From Spinacia oleracea (Eukaryota > Streptophyta > Magnoliopsida > Caryophyllales > Amaranthaceae): a stretch of DNA of 64,000 nt. A model generated the notes under the pieces. The model worked only from the letters and a program-made list of their open reading frames with translations. It was not told the origin of the DNA and ran no database searches. The stretch lies in the NCBI RefSeq assembly GCF_020520425.1, contig NC_079492.1:145421861-145485860 (forward strand), in the 5' to 3' direction. The position numbers and the translations under genes are program-made. Positions 12,584-23,844 of this stretch are shown here, in pieces (the stretch's first letter is position 1; the number at the start of each line of letters is the position of its first letter).

Positions 12584-13094
12584 TTTGATATTGAAAGAGT
12601 GGTATATGTTTTTCTTGTCTATCCTAGACTCCTAGAGTACTAAGTGTTGGTCCTTCCTCTGATTTGTTCCAAATTTACACCTCATACTCATGCTTGTATA
12701 TTATAATATAATGAAACTATTAATTTGCTTCTGGTCATACAACTACTTAATTAAATAATGTGGTAGTTAAGCTCTTTACTAATCACTTAACTTGTATTTA
12801 TCCCCAAACAAAAACTCAGTTAACTTGTAGTAGAAGACAATTTTAAACGCAAAGATTTTGTGTAAAATGTTGTGTCTCATTCCGTTCCTCCGTTGCTTTC
12901 TTATCGTTAGTGTAGTGTAGTCTATTTTGTGTAGTGTAGTCTATTTTGTGGGGAAAGAAAGAAATCCGAACATAAAATTTTGTAAAACTATAAAGTAATT
13001 AAGATGCATTACAATTTGAAATATATACTTCAAAAATTGTGATTTAGAATACCATGTTCTCGACATACGATGAGGTGTGGCTCGTGTGATACGC

Positions 13095-13600
13095 AATTTA
13101 GAAGGTGAACTATGGTGCACAGTAAATATGGTACACCTTAAGAAAACTAGTATATACTTAAAAGAACATTTAGTAACGGATCGGAGAAGAACATTAATAT
13201 ATTTTTTATATTTATTTTTAATAAATAGTAAATTAATATATTATTTTTTATAACAAAAAACTGAAATATTATATCACATGTTCTTTAATTTCACTACAAG
13301 AAATTATACCATTAACGACGAAAAATCTCGTCGCTAAAGATCAATAATGGTTAATTAACGACGGGATTTCCTGTCCCGAATCCGTCATAAAATGGGGTCG
13401 TTGTTAATGGAAAATCCCCTCGTAACTTGCGAACCCGTCGACGGGAAATCTTTGTTTGGTTGTTAGCCCCGTCGCAAAAGGCTTTTTGACCCGTCGTTAT
13501 TAGGTTGTCATTAAAGATACAATTTTTTGTAGTGTTTGTCGTAGTATCATGTTTTATTTCTTACGCATATATGTTCTTTTGGTGCATCATGCTCACTGTG
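13095..13600. mobile_element. Element with GGTGCAC/GGTACACC ends hosting a CACTA MITE
   Basis: The left segment CTATGGTGCACAGTAAATAT and the right segment ATGCTCACTGTGCACC look like opposed ends of one element, interrupted by the CACTA MITE at 13292. They resemble the GGTGTACAATAAA palindromes at 53428. Assignment is tentative. Confidence 0.35.
13292..13534 (+). mobile_element. CACTA-type MITE, copy 2 (TSD TTT)
   Basis: CACTACAAGAAATTATACC at the left, ATTTTTTGTAGTG at the right, and TTT on each side as a 3-bp target duplication. The interior is ACGACGG/CCCGTCG inverted words as in the other copies. It is non-coding. Confidence 0.88.
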
Positions 13601-14581
13601 CACCTCCTTCGTTGTTATAAAAAAAAAAGTTGTTTGTTATTCCTTGTCTTTTTTTTATTTTTTTATTTTTATAATCAAATTAGTTTGTTGATCATTCTTC
13701 TTAGTCTTCTTTTACATTGACAAACATAACCCATATTTTAAAATTAAGAGAAAATCCGTACATTCGTACAAGATTAAAAAAATTAGTTCTTTCACTAAAA
13801 AGAGGCATAATTACTATCCTACATGTTTTTCCTTTACAAAGATAAAATGGTATGTATTATCTATTGAGTTAATTAAGGCTATAAATCAATCACTATCACA
13901 AGGTTCATAATTAGCTAAAAATGGGTTATTCCAGGAGTATAAGGGAAAGGGAAATCCAATACTTAAAAATAGCTAAGCTAATTAAGAATTCAACTAATAC
14001 ATCTCAACACACTTGATTAGCTGATTGATTATCCATCCAATAGATATATTCGACTCCGTATATTTTATTTCTATGATATTAAAAGTAAATAAATAATTAA
14101 AAAAAATGGGTGGCTTGAAATAAAATTAGTTGAGGGGTTGAAGTGAATAGGAGCCTAACGTTCCAAGAAGGGGTAGAGTATAGAAAAGGAAGGTAAAAAG
14201 AAGGCTCAATTAATTTCAGAAACATTAATGGCAGGTTTCCTGGACACATGACTCCATCAACATCCTTATTTAGAGAAAAAGCCAACCCCTTGACAATTTC
14301 ACACCGCCCTTTACTTTACATTTGCAATACCCTTAAGACCTCAACAATATATATTTTGGATACCTAGTTTTTTCAATTCAACCTTAATTAGACTTAGTAT
14401 TTAACAATTAATGTTCTTCAACTAATTTGTATTTCATGGATTAATTACCATTATATTATTATTCCATCTTAATTATGGCCTCGACATTTGACGTTTGTTG
14501 CTTTTTTGTGATGCATCTTAATTATGGCCTCTAGAGACTGAAATAGGATTTCCCTATGGGCTATGGAGGTGGAGACTAAAA

Positions 14582-14853
14582 CACTACAAGAAATAGTATC
14601 ATTATTGACTGCAAATCCCGTCGCTATAGGCCAATAGTCGTTGATTAATTACAGGAATTCATGTCGCGAACCCATCATAAAAGGGGCCGTCAATAATGGA
14701 AAATCTCGTCGTTAACCCATCGTAAAAGACATTTGCGACGATTGTTCCCGTCTTTGTTTGGTTGTTAGCCACGTCACAAAAGGCTTTTGCGGCGGAATAT
14801 TTGACCCGTCATTATTAGGTTGTCATTAAAGATACAAATTCTTAATTGTTGTG
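14582..14853 (+). mobile_element. CACTA-type MITE, copy 3 (TSD AAA)
   Basis: Begins CACTACAAGAAATAGTATC and ends AATTGTTGTG, a worn right terminus, with AAA on each side. The interior aligns with copies 2 and 4. Confidence 0.82.
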
Positions 14854-15490
14854 AAATAAGGCGTCCTTACAGTTTTACAGAGGTCGTCTCAAAGTTTTTG
14901 AAGACGCAATTTTGGCAAATCCATTATAAAGTTGAGACGGAATTTTTAAAACTCCATATATATACAATTTAATCTCAAGTAGTATTATTATTATATAGAG
15001 ACACTATTTTAGTAATCCGTCTGAAATCCGTCTCTATAATTGTGTAGTGTCAGTTTGGAGTTTGGCCATGCATGTGTTGCACGAAAATAAAGTTATGTGC
15101 GTAATAGTAGCGCTAGTTTTTTCAAACTGGTAATAAAACCGTGAAAGAATATAGAAGTATGTGGACTGTGACGGTAGCAAAGATGAAGATTAAACAGTTT
15201 CGTTGCAGTCTTGACTTGTGCAACAAAATTAGGAAAACCAAACTTCACTACCTAGAAAAGTGCCGTAATTCATTAGTTATACAGTATAACTGCTAGGAGT
15301 ACATAGTTTGTACAAGATTCTTAAAACTTATTGTACAATATAATGTTAGACTCCCGGTGAGTCAGGAAACACCGAAACACGTCCAAGTAATTAACCCCAT
15401 AAGGCCATAAACATGGGATATCAAATTTCTTGTACAATGTTAAACTAAATTAGTGTATACTTCTATAACATCATATACAAGTCACCAATA

Positions 15491-15685
15491 AAGTATTGGT
15501 CTACCAATTGCCTGTTGGTTCAGTGGTGAATGGGGCTGAACTTGGTAGGGAGAACTCGTGTTTGATCCCCCGCAACAACAATTGGGGGGGGGACTGGAAC
15601 CTATCCACCCAGAACTAGCCCTGAATCCGGATTAGCCCTAAGGGTGAATTGGGTGCTAACACCACAAAAAAAAAGTATTGGTCTA
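15491..15685 (+). mobile_element. tRNA-derived SINE (CCTGTTGGTTCAGTGG family), TSD 13 bp
   Basis: The body 15504-15672 begins CCAATTGCCTGTTGG, with an A-box-like TGGTTCAGTGGTGA and a B-box-like TGTTTGATCCCCC, and ends ACACCACAAAAAAAA. The exact direct repeat AAGTATTGGTCTA flanks it at 15491-15503 and 15673-15685. Close relatives are at 18689 and 25226. Confidence 0.88.
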
Positions 15686-16249
15686 GTACGTGGTTAAGAT
15701 CGAGGGCTTGTATATCATATGTCTCAAGTTCGAATCATCGCACCTCCATTTGTAATTTGTATGGAGTAACTTAATTACATGTAACCAATTGACTTTCTGC
15801 ATTTCAACGGCGTGGTTAGGACTCGTTCGGTATCACTATAGTTTTCAGTTTTTGATTTTTTTGGTTTTGAAAGTCATATGATTTAGATTTAACCATTAAC
15901 TAAAAATTAGTCATACTTATAGTAATCATGTTGATTTTGAAAACTGACAACAAAAAACTGAAAACTACTTTTCGTGGTTTTCATATTTTGGTTTTTAGTT
16001 TTGTAAAAATCAGAAAAGTGAAAACAAAATTGATTTTATATTCGTACCGGCTAGGATTAAAATAGATGGCATGTAGGTAATATATTCACATCAAATTGGG
16101 AAATAAAAAAATTGTAAAACAAGTACGGAGTATTCAACAACATAGTGGTGACTGGTGAGTATATCTTTCCAGGGATTGTTACCAAGATATTTCTACTTTT
16201 TTTTTCAAACACTACTACGAAGTACGAATTATGTAGTACTACTTACATA

Positions 16250-16507
16250 CTTCCTCTATTCCGCAAATGATGCATCATTTCCATTTGTACGTATGTCAAT
16301 ACGCTTCTTAGAACATTAATATCTCTAAATGCGTATAATTAAAAATTATTAAAAGTTGACATTTGGAATCCTTACATTAATACGAATTTAACAAGATCTC
16401 AATTGACTATGTTTTTTCTTACGCAACAATGAAAAAATGATTATCAAAGTTGATTGATGAATATTGCGCAAACGAGAAACGATGCATCTATTGTGGAACG
16501 GAGGAAG
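16250..16507. mobile_element. Stowaway MITE (258 bp)
   Basis: CTTCCTCTATTCCGCAAATG at the left and its inverted partner (TTGTGGAACGGAGGAAG) at the right, flanked by TA. The words ATGATGCATC and GATGCATC are symmetrically placed near the ends. Non-coding. Confidence 0.82.
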
Positions 16508-17100
16508 TAATAAACTAGTTACAAATGATTTTATGAACAACCGACGTGTACGTACAAAGAAGGGTTGCAAAAACGAGTTTCAAACCCGTGATTAGGTGTG
16601 TGGAATTAAGTTAAATTCCTTACCATTTCCATTGAACTAGACATATGAACATATAATAGTTGATTTCTATATTATTGTTTCATTATTTTGTTTTTACAAG
16701 ATTGATGAAGAAGATATTTGAGGGCTCCCCACCACTTCATCATCTTCTCCAAACATTACGGCTAATTAATCTTAAGACGCATGACGTGGGTAACGTAGAA
16801 TATTCTTGTCATGATAAATGGAGATGGACCCCTTAATTAACCCTAAATGAAGGCCGTCAACTTGGTGATCGACACTATTAGCTAATAATCACCATAAATA
16901 GGGTTCATCGTCACATACAACTGAATATCTTTGACACCAGTTTTGTCTTTGTGGGGTTGTGATTTTGTGAAAGGGAGAGGCAACTCGATCTAAAATTAAG
17001 GTCTTACTTCACCAAAACAAGAATTCACCAAATCTTACGATACATTGAAATGTCCTTAAGCCAAATTTTAATAAATGGCATTCCGTAATAGCTGAGCTAA

Positions 17101-17464
17101 GAGCAACATCAGTGCCAAGTCTTAAGACTTGAATTTTGCTGATATGGCATATAACTCGATCACCTAATCTTAAGATCATACATATCAAATTGTAGCATTG
17201 AAGTGGATTAGTCTTAACAAAGTCTTAAATCGAGTCTTGAAAAATTAAGATTCAACTTAAGACTCATTATGTGAGTTAAATAAAATAAATAAATAAATTA
17301 AGAGGATATATTATTTGAGATGCTTTAAATGAGTTTGAGGGGTGAAGAGCTAAATTTGGATGATTATGAAGAAGTCTTAACAAAATTTAATTAATTAAAT
17401 ATTAGTAGAAATCTGACATGGCATATGAGAAAAATCGTAAGATAAGACCCCATTGATGTTGCTC
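17101..17464. mobile_element. Tourist-like MITE (PIF/Harbinger type), TSD TAA
   Basis: The terminal inverted repeat is GAGCAACATCAGTG at the left and CATTGATGTTGCTC at the right, flanked by TAA on both sides (17098-17100 and 17465-17467). The interior has repeated AGTCTTAA words. A related but distinct member is at 52527. Confidence 0.85.
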
Positions 17465-17852
17465 TAATTAATCTAGGTATTTATGTCTTTAAACGTCGGA
17501 TAATGGTTGTTTGGTTCACCGTAAATTAGGATATAAGACTTGAGTTTTGTATGTTATTAAGGTGTTTGATTTACTAGTAATTATAATCTGATAGTGATTT
17601 TGAAAACATGTATCAATAACATGACAAGTACGTACATTTAAACGCCTTTAACTTAATCCCGAGTGAAAGTAACCCTAATCTTGGAATCGAAATAATGAAA
17701 ATAAAGGTCATAATTAACCTCCTTCACTATTAACCACTTCAACCACACGGCCACACCTACTAGTCTTACCATCACCACCCGGCCGGACTAGTTAGAATCA
17801 ATATGACTTTTCTATCAAGTAACAAATATGTTTCACTAAGATGACAAAATCG

Positions 17853-18157
17853 AGCGTTTGATTTGGTGTAAAACGTTTTCAAGGAAAACAATTTTTCCTT
17901 TTCAATCATTTTCCGTTGTTTGGTTTGGCGATGAATGAAAAACATTTTGCATTAACTCCTTTAAAGGTCGAAAATCTTTTTCCATTTATAAGGAAGGGAA
18001 ATCACTTTTCCTCCTTCCCTCTTCCCATCAATTTTCACCCGTCTTTTTCCATTTCCCATTTTCTTTAAATTTTCTTATAAAGAGCCAAGCAGAGAAAAAC
18101 TAGTTGAAATTTTATTTTTCCTTAGAAAATGTTTTTCATGAAAAATCATTTTTTGCC
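17853..18157. mobile_element. hAT-like MITE (CGTTTGGTTTGGTGTAAAA family), copy 1
   Basis: Starts GCGTTTGATTTGGTGTAAAA with AACGTTTTC following. The interior AAAACAATTTTTCC and TCATTTTCCGTTGTTTGG is shared with the copy in GH9 intron 4 (34670). The right end is worn, and a Stowaway begins 12 bases further on. Confidence 0.65.
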
Positions 18158-18168
18158 AATTCACTATA

Positions 18169-18451
18169 CTCCCTCCGTATTTATTTAAGAGATACACTTG
18201 GCCGGACACGGGTATTAAGAAGAAGAATTGAATGAAATAAAGTAATAAAACAAGTGGGGTTGGGTAGATATTTTAATAAGTAAAACAAGTGGGGACCATG
18301 TCATTTTAGGGGGTGGGGGGTAGGGGTGGGGTGTAGATAGATTATTTAATTAGATAGTGGGGTTGATAAGTTACTAAAAATGGCAAGTGTATCTCTTAAA
18401 TAAATACGGCCGGGAAAGGCAGGTGTATCTCTTAAATAAATACAGAGGAAG
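18169..18451. mobile_element. Stowaway MITE with duplicated right terminus
   Basis: CTCCCTCCGTATTTATTTAA at the left is matched inverted at the right, with TA flanks. The right end occurs twice: GTGTATCTCTTAAATAAATA is present at about 18388 and again at about 18423. The second copy is the one that borders the TA. Confidence 0.8.
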
Positions 18452-18688
18452 TATCTTCTAATTAGGTGAAAAAAACGGTCAATAAAACAGAAATTCCACA
18501 AATACTAATATACATAGTACGGAGTACTACTTAAATTTAACATTAAAGCGCCAATTGTAATCCATTGCCATTTCAAGTTAACTTCAGGTTTTCTACGTAG
18601 TATATATAATCATAACACGCGGTAAAGTTGCATACGTTCGACCCCGTACACCACAATGGTCAAAAGTATGTGTTACTCAATATTATAA

Positions 18689-18860
18689 TTTTTTTTTACA
18701 CCACCCGGTTCACTCTTAAAGCTAATTCGGATTCGGGGCAAGTTCTGAGTGAATAAGTTTTAGTCCCCTCCAATTGTTGTTGCGGGGGATCGAACAAGGG
18801 GTTCTCCCTACCAAATTCAGCCTCAATCGGTCAATCATCACTGAACCAACAGAAAATACC
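18689..18860 (-). mobile_element. tRNA-derived SINE (CCTGTTGGTTCAGTGG family), minus strand
   Basis: This is the reverse complement of the 15504 type: a T-rich start corresponding to the tail, CACCACCCGGTTCACTC, then TGCGGGGGATCGAACAAG (B box) and CACTGAACCAACAG (A box). Flanks share an imperfect ATATTAT repeat that may be a decayed target duplication. Confidence 0.8.
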
Positions 18861-19235
18861 ATATTATTGATGGCAACAACATAACAACTCACAAAGACCA
18901 AGTAATAATTTTGTACATCCACTTATAACCCAAATCGGTGCTCAATCCCCAAGCCCAATCCCCATTATGGAATCGGTTAAATGACAACAGAGAAAAATGA
19001 GTTGATTCCTTCATTATGGAATCAAGGACAAAAATTTGGTAAAATGGCATCATCAAACTTGGCCTTATTATGGATCTACGTACATCAACTAGCCTAGCTA
19101 ACAAGACACGTACATAGACTGTTTCAAACTAACTTGAACATGCAAGACCAGTTCAACATACTCTCTCAAGTCTCACCTGCTGCATGTGCCCACTAATGTT
19201 CATTGTTGGTCCAATTCATGCATAAATAATCAAAC

Positions 19236-19243
19236 TATATTTA
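19236..19243 (+). promoter_or_regulatory. Possible TATA box of the GDSL lipase gene
   Basis: TATATTTA lies about 65 bases before the ATG, with CCAAT at 19211-19215 slightly upstream. Spacing is plausible, but the 5' end of the transcript is unknown. Confidence 0.3.
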
Positions 19244-19307
19244 TGTACTAGTCTTATAGTCTAGCCGCCTACAACTTGCAACTACGTCCGATATTATTAT
19301 TATTATT

Positions 19308-22300
19308 ATGACTAACCCTTCTATTTGCGGCTTATTAATTTTAGGGCTGCTAGTTTTTTACAACACGCTTAGCTTCCTATTTTTGCCCTGTCTATCCTTA
19401 ACCACATTCATATTTGGTGACTCCTTGGTCGATGCTGGTAACAACGACTATCTCTTCACCCTCTCTAAAGCCGACTCTCCTCCTTATGGTGTAGACTTCT
19501 CACCTTCTGGCGGCAAACCAACTGGGAGATTCACTAATGGTCGGACTGTTTCCGACATTATAGGTAATATCTTTGACATTATGGAAATAGAGTAAATGTT
19601 ACATACACTTTTTTAAAAATTGATCCTAGTTAAAAAGTATTTACATTGTAAATTTGGTTGGTTTTTCAATTAAAGGTCAAGGTCAGTCTCTTAACCCTAG
19701 TTGACTTCATGTGTGCAAAACCTCATAAAATGTTCATCAAAATATAATCCTGCTTCCTAATTAACTTATTAGTCTGCCTAATTAGTAATTGTTAAATATA
19801 TACCAATCAATCTAGCTACGGAATCAAAATCTTTTGTCTCACTTTTGGTATATACAACACTAGCTTATTTTGATTCGTCCTTAAAATGCATTTTAATTTT
19901 GAATCGGCAAGCTAAAGTGAAGGGTCATGGTGCTAAACTGCTAACACCAACCAAAATACATCACATATCCTATAGAGCTAGTGCTTACTAGTTACTGCAC
20001 CCTTAAATTAATTAAGTTCATAATTATACTAAGAATATCACCTAAAAGTATACTTAAGTTTTTTATCAAAAAAAAAAAGAAAAGAAAATAAGAGTATACT
20101 TAAGTTAATAATTAAACCCTAGAGGCCAAGATAACTACAAGATAGTACCATTAACGACGGAAAATCCTGTCGCTAAAGGCCAATAATCGTTGATTAATGA
20201 CCGGATTTCCTGTCGCGAACCCGTCGTAAAAGGGGGCCGTCGTTAACCCGTTGAAAAGACATTTGTGACGGTTGTTCCCGTCTTTGTTTGGTTGTTAGCC
20301 CCGTCGCAAAAGTTTTTTGCAACGGGATTTTTGGCCCGTCGTAATTAGATTGTCGTTAAAGATATAAATTCTTGTAGTGTGATTTCCTTCTTTTTTTTTT
20401 GAGGGGAAGGCCGAGCTAACTCTCTTAACATTAGTTAATGTTCTTGACAAAAAACAATATTCGAAAATGAAGAAAGAGAAACTCTGATTAGCATGGGCTT
20501 GCCTTATGTACTTCAGAGTGCATAATCCTTTTTTCTTAAATGTAAACGGGTGTACCTTCTACCAATTGTCTTTTCTCTAATCGACCTACAACAATAAAAA
20601 ATAAAAAAAAAATAAAACGAAAGTTTTCAATTCTGGCTTTAGTAATTAATCATGGAAATTATATACTGTTTAGAGTTCTCTTGTTCTCAAGGTTAAAATC
20701 ATTGCAGGACAGTCTTTAGGAGGTAACTCATTTCCTCTGCCATTCCTAGCTCCAAACTCCCTGATCAATGCAACTCATGCTGGAATAAATTATGCCTCGG
20801 GATCAGCTGGAATACTGGTTCAAACTGGAACCATGTTTGTACGTTATTACTCCCTCCGTCCCTAAATACATTTCCATTATTCACTGGAATACATTTCCAT
20901 TATTCACTGGAATACATTTCCATTTCCATAACTAGAAGTAAATATCACTTCTAAGCACTTGTTTGGTTTGGTGCAGATTGGAAGAATCCCACTACAGGAG
21001 CAAGTGAACTACTTTGAGCAAACTAAAGCTCATCTAGTTGGTAAAATGGGAGAAAAAGCTACGAAAAGTTTTATAAAGAATGCAGTTTTCTCAATAACAA
21101 TCGGTTCTAATGACATCCTCAACTATATCCAACCATCCCTACCATTTATTGGACAAGATAAGGTTCAACCTGCCATTTTTCAAGACCAGATGGTCTCCAA
21201 CTTCACAATGCAGCTCAAGGTACAAATTCAAATTAAGCTTAATCTATAGTTCATTTTTAATTGATATCACAGTCATGTTGATTGTATTTTAAAGATTTCT
21301 ACTTACTAAATCTCAAAAGTGGTACTTCCTAACACTACAAAAAATGTACCATTAACGACGGAAAATCCCGTCGTTAAAGGTCAATAATCGTTGATGAATG
21401 ACGGGATTTCCTGTCGCGAACCCGTCATAAAAGGGGGCCGTCGTTAACCCGTCGTAAAAGACATTTGCGACGGTTGTTCCCGTCTTTGTTTGGTTGTTAG
21501 CCCGTCGCAAAAGGGTCAAAAACCCGTCGTAATTAGGTTGTCGTTAAACGTTTCTATTCTAAACCGTTTCTTTTTAGTTAAAACCTTTCTATTTCTGACA
21601 ACTTTATCTATCTGATTTTACGAAACTACCCTCATGCATATTTAATAACCACAATTTCCCCTAATTATATCTAAAAATGAGGGCATAGATGTAATTTACT
21701 ATCTTTTGCACTTACATTGTAAATATTGAGGTGCACGTACAGTAAAAGGTTGCAATTAAAACAGAACAGATGTAGTATACTACTCCTTAGTATGTTAATT
21801 TAGAATGACTCAATATAGAAATATGACATATAATCTAAGAGTGAAGAGAGGACTGATTTTTATTTATATGTGAAGCGATTACTCAAGTTGGGGGCGAGGA
21901 AGTTTGTGATAGTAGGGATTGGACCATTGGGATGCATACCATTTGTTCGAGCTATCAAGCTAGGATGGTTCGAGAAGTGCTCGAATGAGGTGAATGAGTT
22001 AATTCAAGGCTACAACAAAAAACTCAATAGAGAGCTAAGGTTGCTTAACAAAGAAATGGGAAATAAGGCCGTGTTTGTGTACGCGAATTCCTACGACATT
22101 TTCATGGATATCATATCTAACTATCAACACTATGGTAAGCTTTCCAAGATCATAATTAGTTACTACCTCCGTTTCAAAAAGATCTTTACAGTTACTATTT
22201 GCACGGACTCCAATGCAATATTTAACTAATAATATATCCCATTTTGTATGTGAAAAAATTATAAAAATTTGATATTCTGAAAATACATCCCGAGACCAAT

Positions 22301-22708
22301 CTAACAAGATCTTACATGTAACGTTTTAATGTATATAATGGTGAGAATTTACGGTCAAAGTTTTTATACTTTTGACACATTTTCCAAAGCGTAAATAACT
22401 TTCTGAAACGGAGGTAGTATAAGTTATGGAAGATATTAAGTTGATTAATTTTTGGTTAATTGCCTATAGGATTTGAAGATGCAAAGGACCCGTGTTGTGG
22501 TGGGTATTTCCCACCATTTATGTGCTTCAAAGGGACAAACACAAACACAAGTTCGATAATGTGTGAAGATAGATCAAAATATGTGTTTTGGGATGCATAC
22601 CATCCTACTGAAGCTGCTAACCTAATCTTGGCCAAGAAAATGCTTGATGGTGATGAAAAAGCCACTTCCCCTGTCAATATTCGGCAGCTTTACAATTCCC
22701 AAAACTAG
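19308..22708 (+). CDS. GDSL esterase/lipase, secreted, 5 exons
   Basis: Exons are 19308-19563, 20708-20838, 20977-21219, 21876-22134 and 22470-22708. Splice sites are GT..AG and phases agree, giving 375 aa, normal for plant SGNH/GDSL lipases. A hydrophobic N-terminus (residues 1-31) looks like a signal peptide. Block I is [12 protein letters not shown] with nucleophile Ser39, block II is INYASGSAG (about 111-119), block III is [10 protein letters not shown] with Asn174, and block V is [10 protein letters not shown] with Asp338 and His341. The catalytic set is complete, so the enzyme should hydrolyse acyl esters in the apoplast; the substrate cannot be told. Plant relatives act on cutin monomers, wall esters or seed lipids. 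The exon layout is the usual five-exon form. All four introns carry MITE sequence (entries at 20133, 20848, 21333 and 22163). The gene lies head-to-head with the BODYGUARD-like gene but 8.6 kb away. Confidence 0.95.
20133..20379 (+). mobile_element. CACTA-type MITE, copy 4 (GDSL intron 1)
   Basis: ACTACAAGATAGTACCATTA at the left and AATTCTTGTAGTG at the right, with the usual ACGACGG interior. It sits in intron 1 of the GDSL lipase. The first base of the left terminus is altered, and the target duplication is not clear. Confidence 0.82.
20848..20935. mobile_element. Truncated Stowaway with 23-bp repeats (GDSL intron 2)
   Basis: CTCCCTCCGTCCCTAAATAC marks one Stowaway end. It is followed by two further tandem copies of a unit reading ACATTTCCATTATTCACTGG. 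No opposite terminus is present. It makes up most of the 138-base intron 2 of the GDSL gene. Confidence 0.7.
21333..21548 (+). mobile_element. CACTA-type MITE, copy 5, 3'-truncated (GDSL intron 3)
   Basis: Begins CACTACAAAAAATGTACC and follows the family through to GGTTGTCGTTAAA, where it stops short of the right terminus. It lies in intron 3 of the GDSL lipase. Confidence 0.8.
22163..22417. mobile_element. Stowaway MITE (255 bp, GDSL intron 4)
   Basis: CTACCTCCGTTTCAAAAAGA at the left and its inverted partner (TTTCTGAAACGGAGGTAG) at the right, with TA on both sides. It fills most of the 335-base intron 4. Confidence 0.85.
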
Positions 22709-23844
22709 GCTCTAATGAATGTTGTAGTCATTAAAAAGAAAATAACGGTATGAACTCATGTGTAGTTATTTCACAATCATTAATTGTAGTGCTTAATATT
22801 ATATCCTAATGGGTGAATGATTGTGTTTATTTATATTTAAGATTCGTTTATTAAATGAGCTTCACTCGAACAAGATTTAGTGTTCACAAGCTCGTTATTT
22901 AAACAAGATTTAGTTTTCACAACTTTGTTATGAATTATGACTTGACAATCGCAACAATCAGTGAAAATTTGTTAAACGTCTGTCAACTACCCAATCAAAA
23001 TCCCTAATTGTGTGTCCGGCCATTTCGTCTTCTTAATCCACAAGAATATTCAATTCTTATTCATAGGCATGAGTGTTCGTTTGCTAAAGCTCGTTCAATT
23101 TGGAGCTTGAGCTCAAAATACAGACGGCCAAATTTAAATTGTTCACCAACAAGTATTTTATTAAATGAGTCCAATTTTCAGACAAAGAGATTAAAAGCTA
23201 GTTCAACTCGAAAATCCTAGACCATTATTATTCCTTGAAAAGATTAAATCTGATACATTAATACCTGGCTCGACTCGGCTCGTTTCCGGGTTTGAAGCAC
23301 ACTATCTGTGTTTGATGGTTGAGCAATCCATCTTCCGCGTAAACATAAAGTATCAACTGTATATAGTTTGACTAAATTGGGTCATAAAGTCCTATTGACA
23401 AATGGCAATATGTGGACTCAAAATTAGCTGTTTTTGACAACCGCCAACTACACCAATAGTAGGCGTTGACTAATGAAGTATTGACTTAATTTCCACAACA
23501 ATTCAAAGCCTCTCAAAATTCAGACCAATCCTTTAATCATTAAATCATGGGGCTTTGGCTTCCCAAAGTTGTATGATAGAAAGTCAATACCACTCCTCTC
23601 TTGGCCGGGTATGAGTTATGGTTCTAGTTAGCGGGTATATTTCATTTCGCGCTTAAGATTCTCACTCCCTCAAAGTCAGCACGTTTAATATTATTATACA
23701 CCACCCCCGCCACCGCTAGTTGGCTTCGGCCGTTAGTGACGGATACGGGTATGTATCCAAATGTCAGCACCATATCCATTTAAATTGATGTACGACCCTG
23801 GTGGGTAATGGGCGGAAAAAGGCACACATAATCAACTTATGATA

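Larger units (their letters stand above)
10757..19307. other. Intergenic region between divergent BODYGUARD and GDSL genes
   Basis: The first 400 bases are the likely BODYGUARD promoter and leader, with (AAT)n and GA-rich tracts. The rest is mostly mobile elements. The segments 12584-13094, 13601-14581, 14854-15490, 15686-16249, 16508-17100 and 17465-17852 hold no gene that I can recognise. A tRNA-like AAGTTCGAATC at about 15729 may be a SINE scrap. Sequence 15828-16050 has inverted TCGGTA ends and may be another decayed MITE. Confidence 0.65.

Noticed and set aside
15504-15672. tRNA gene, because of A-box and B-box-like sequences
   Set aside because: The body cannot be folded into a cloverleaf by eye, has an A-rich tail and a 13-bp target duplication. 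It is a SINE. The same holds for the elements at 1179, 18689, 25226 and 27047.
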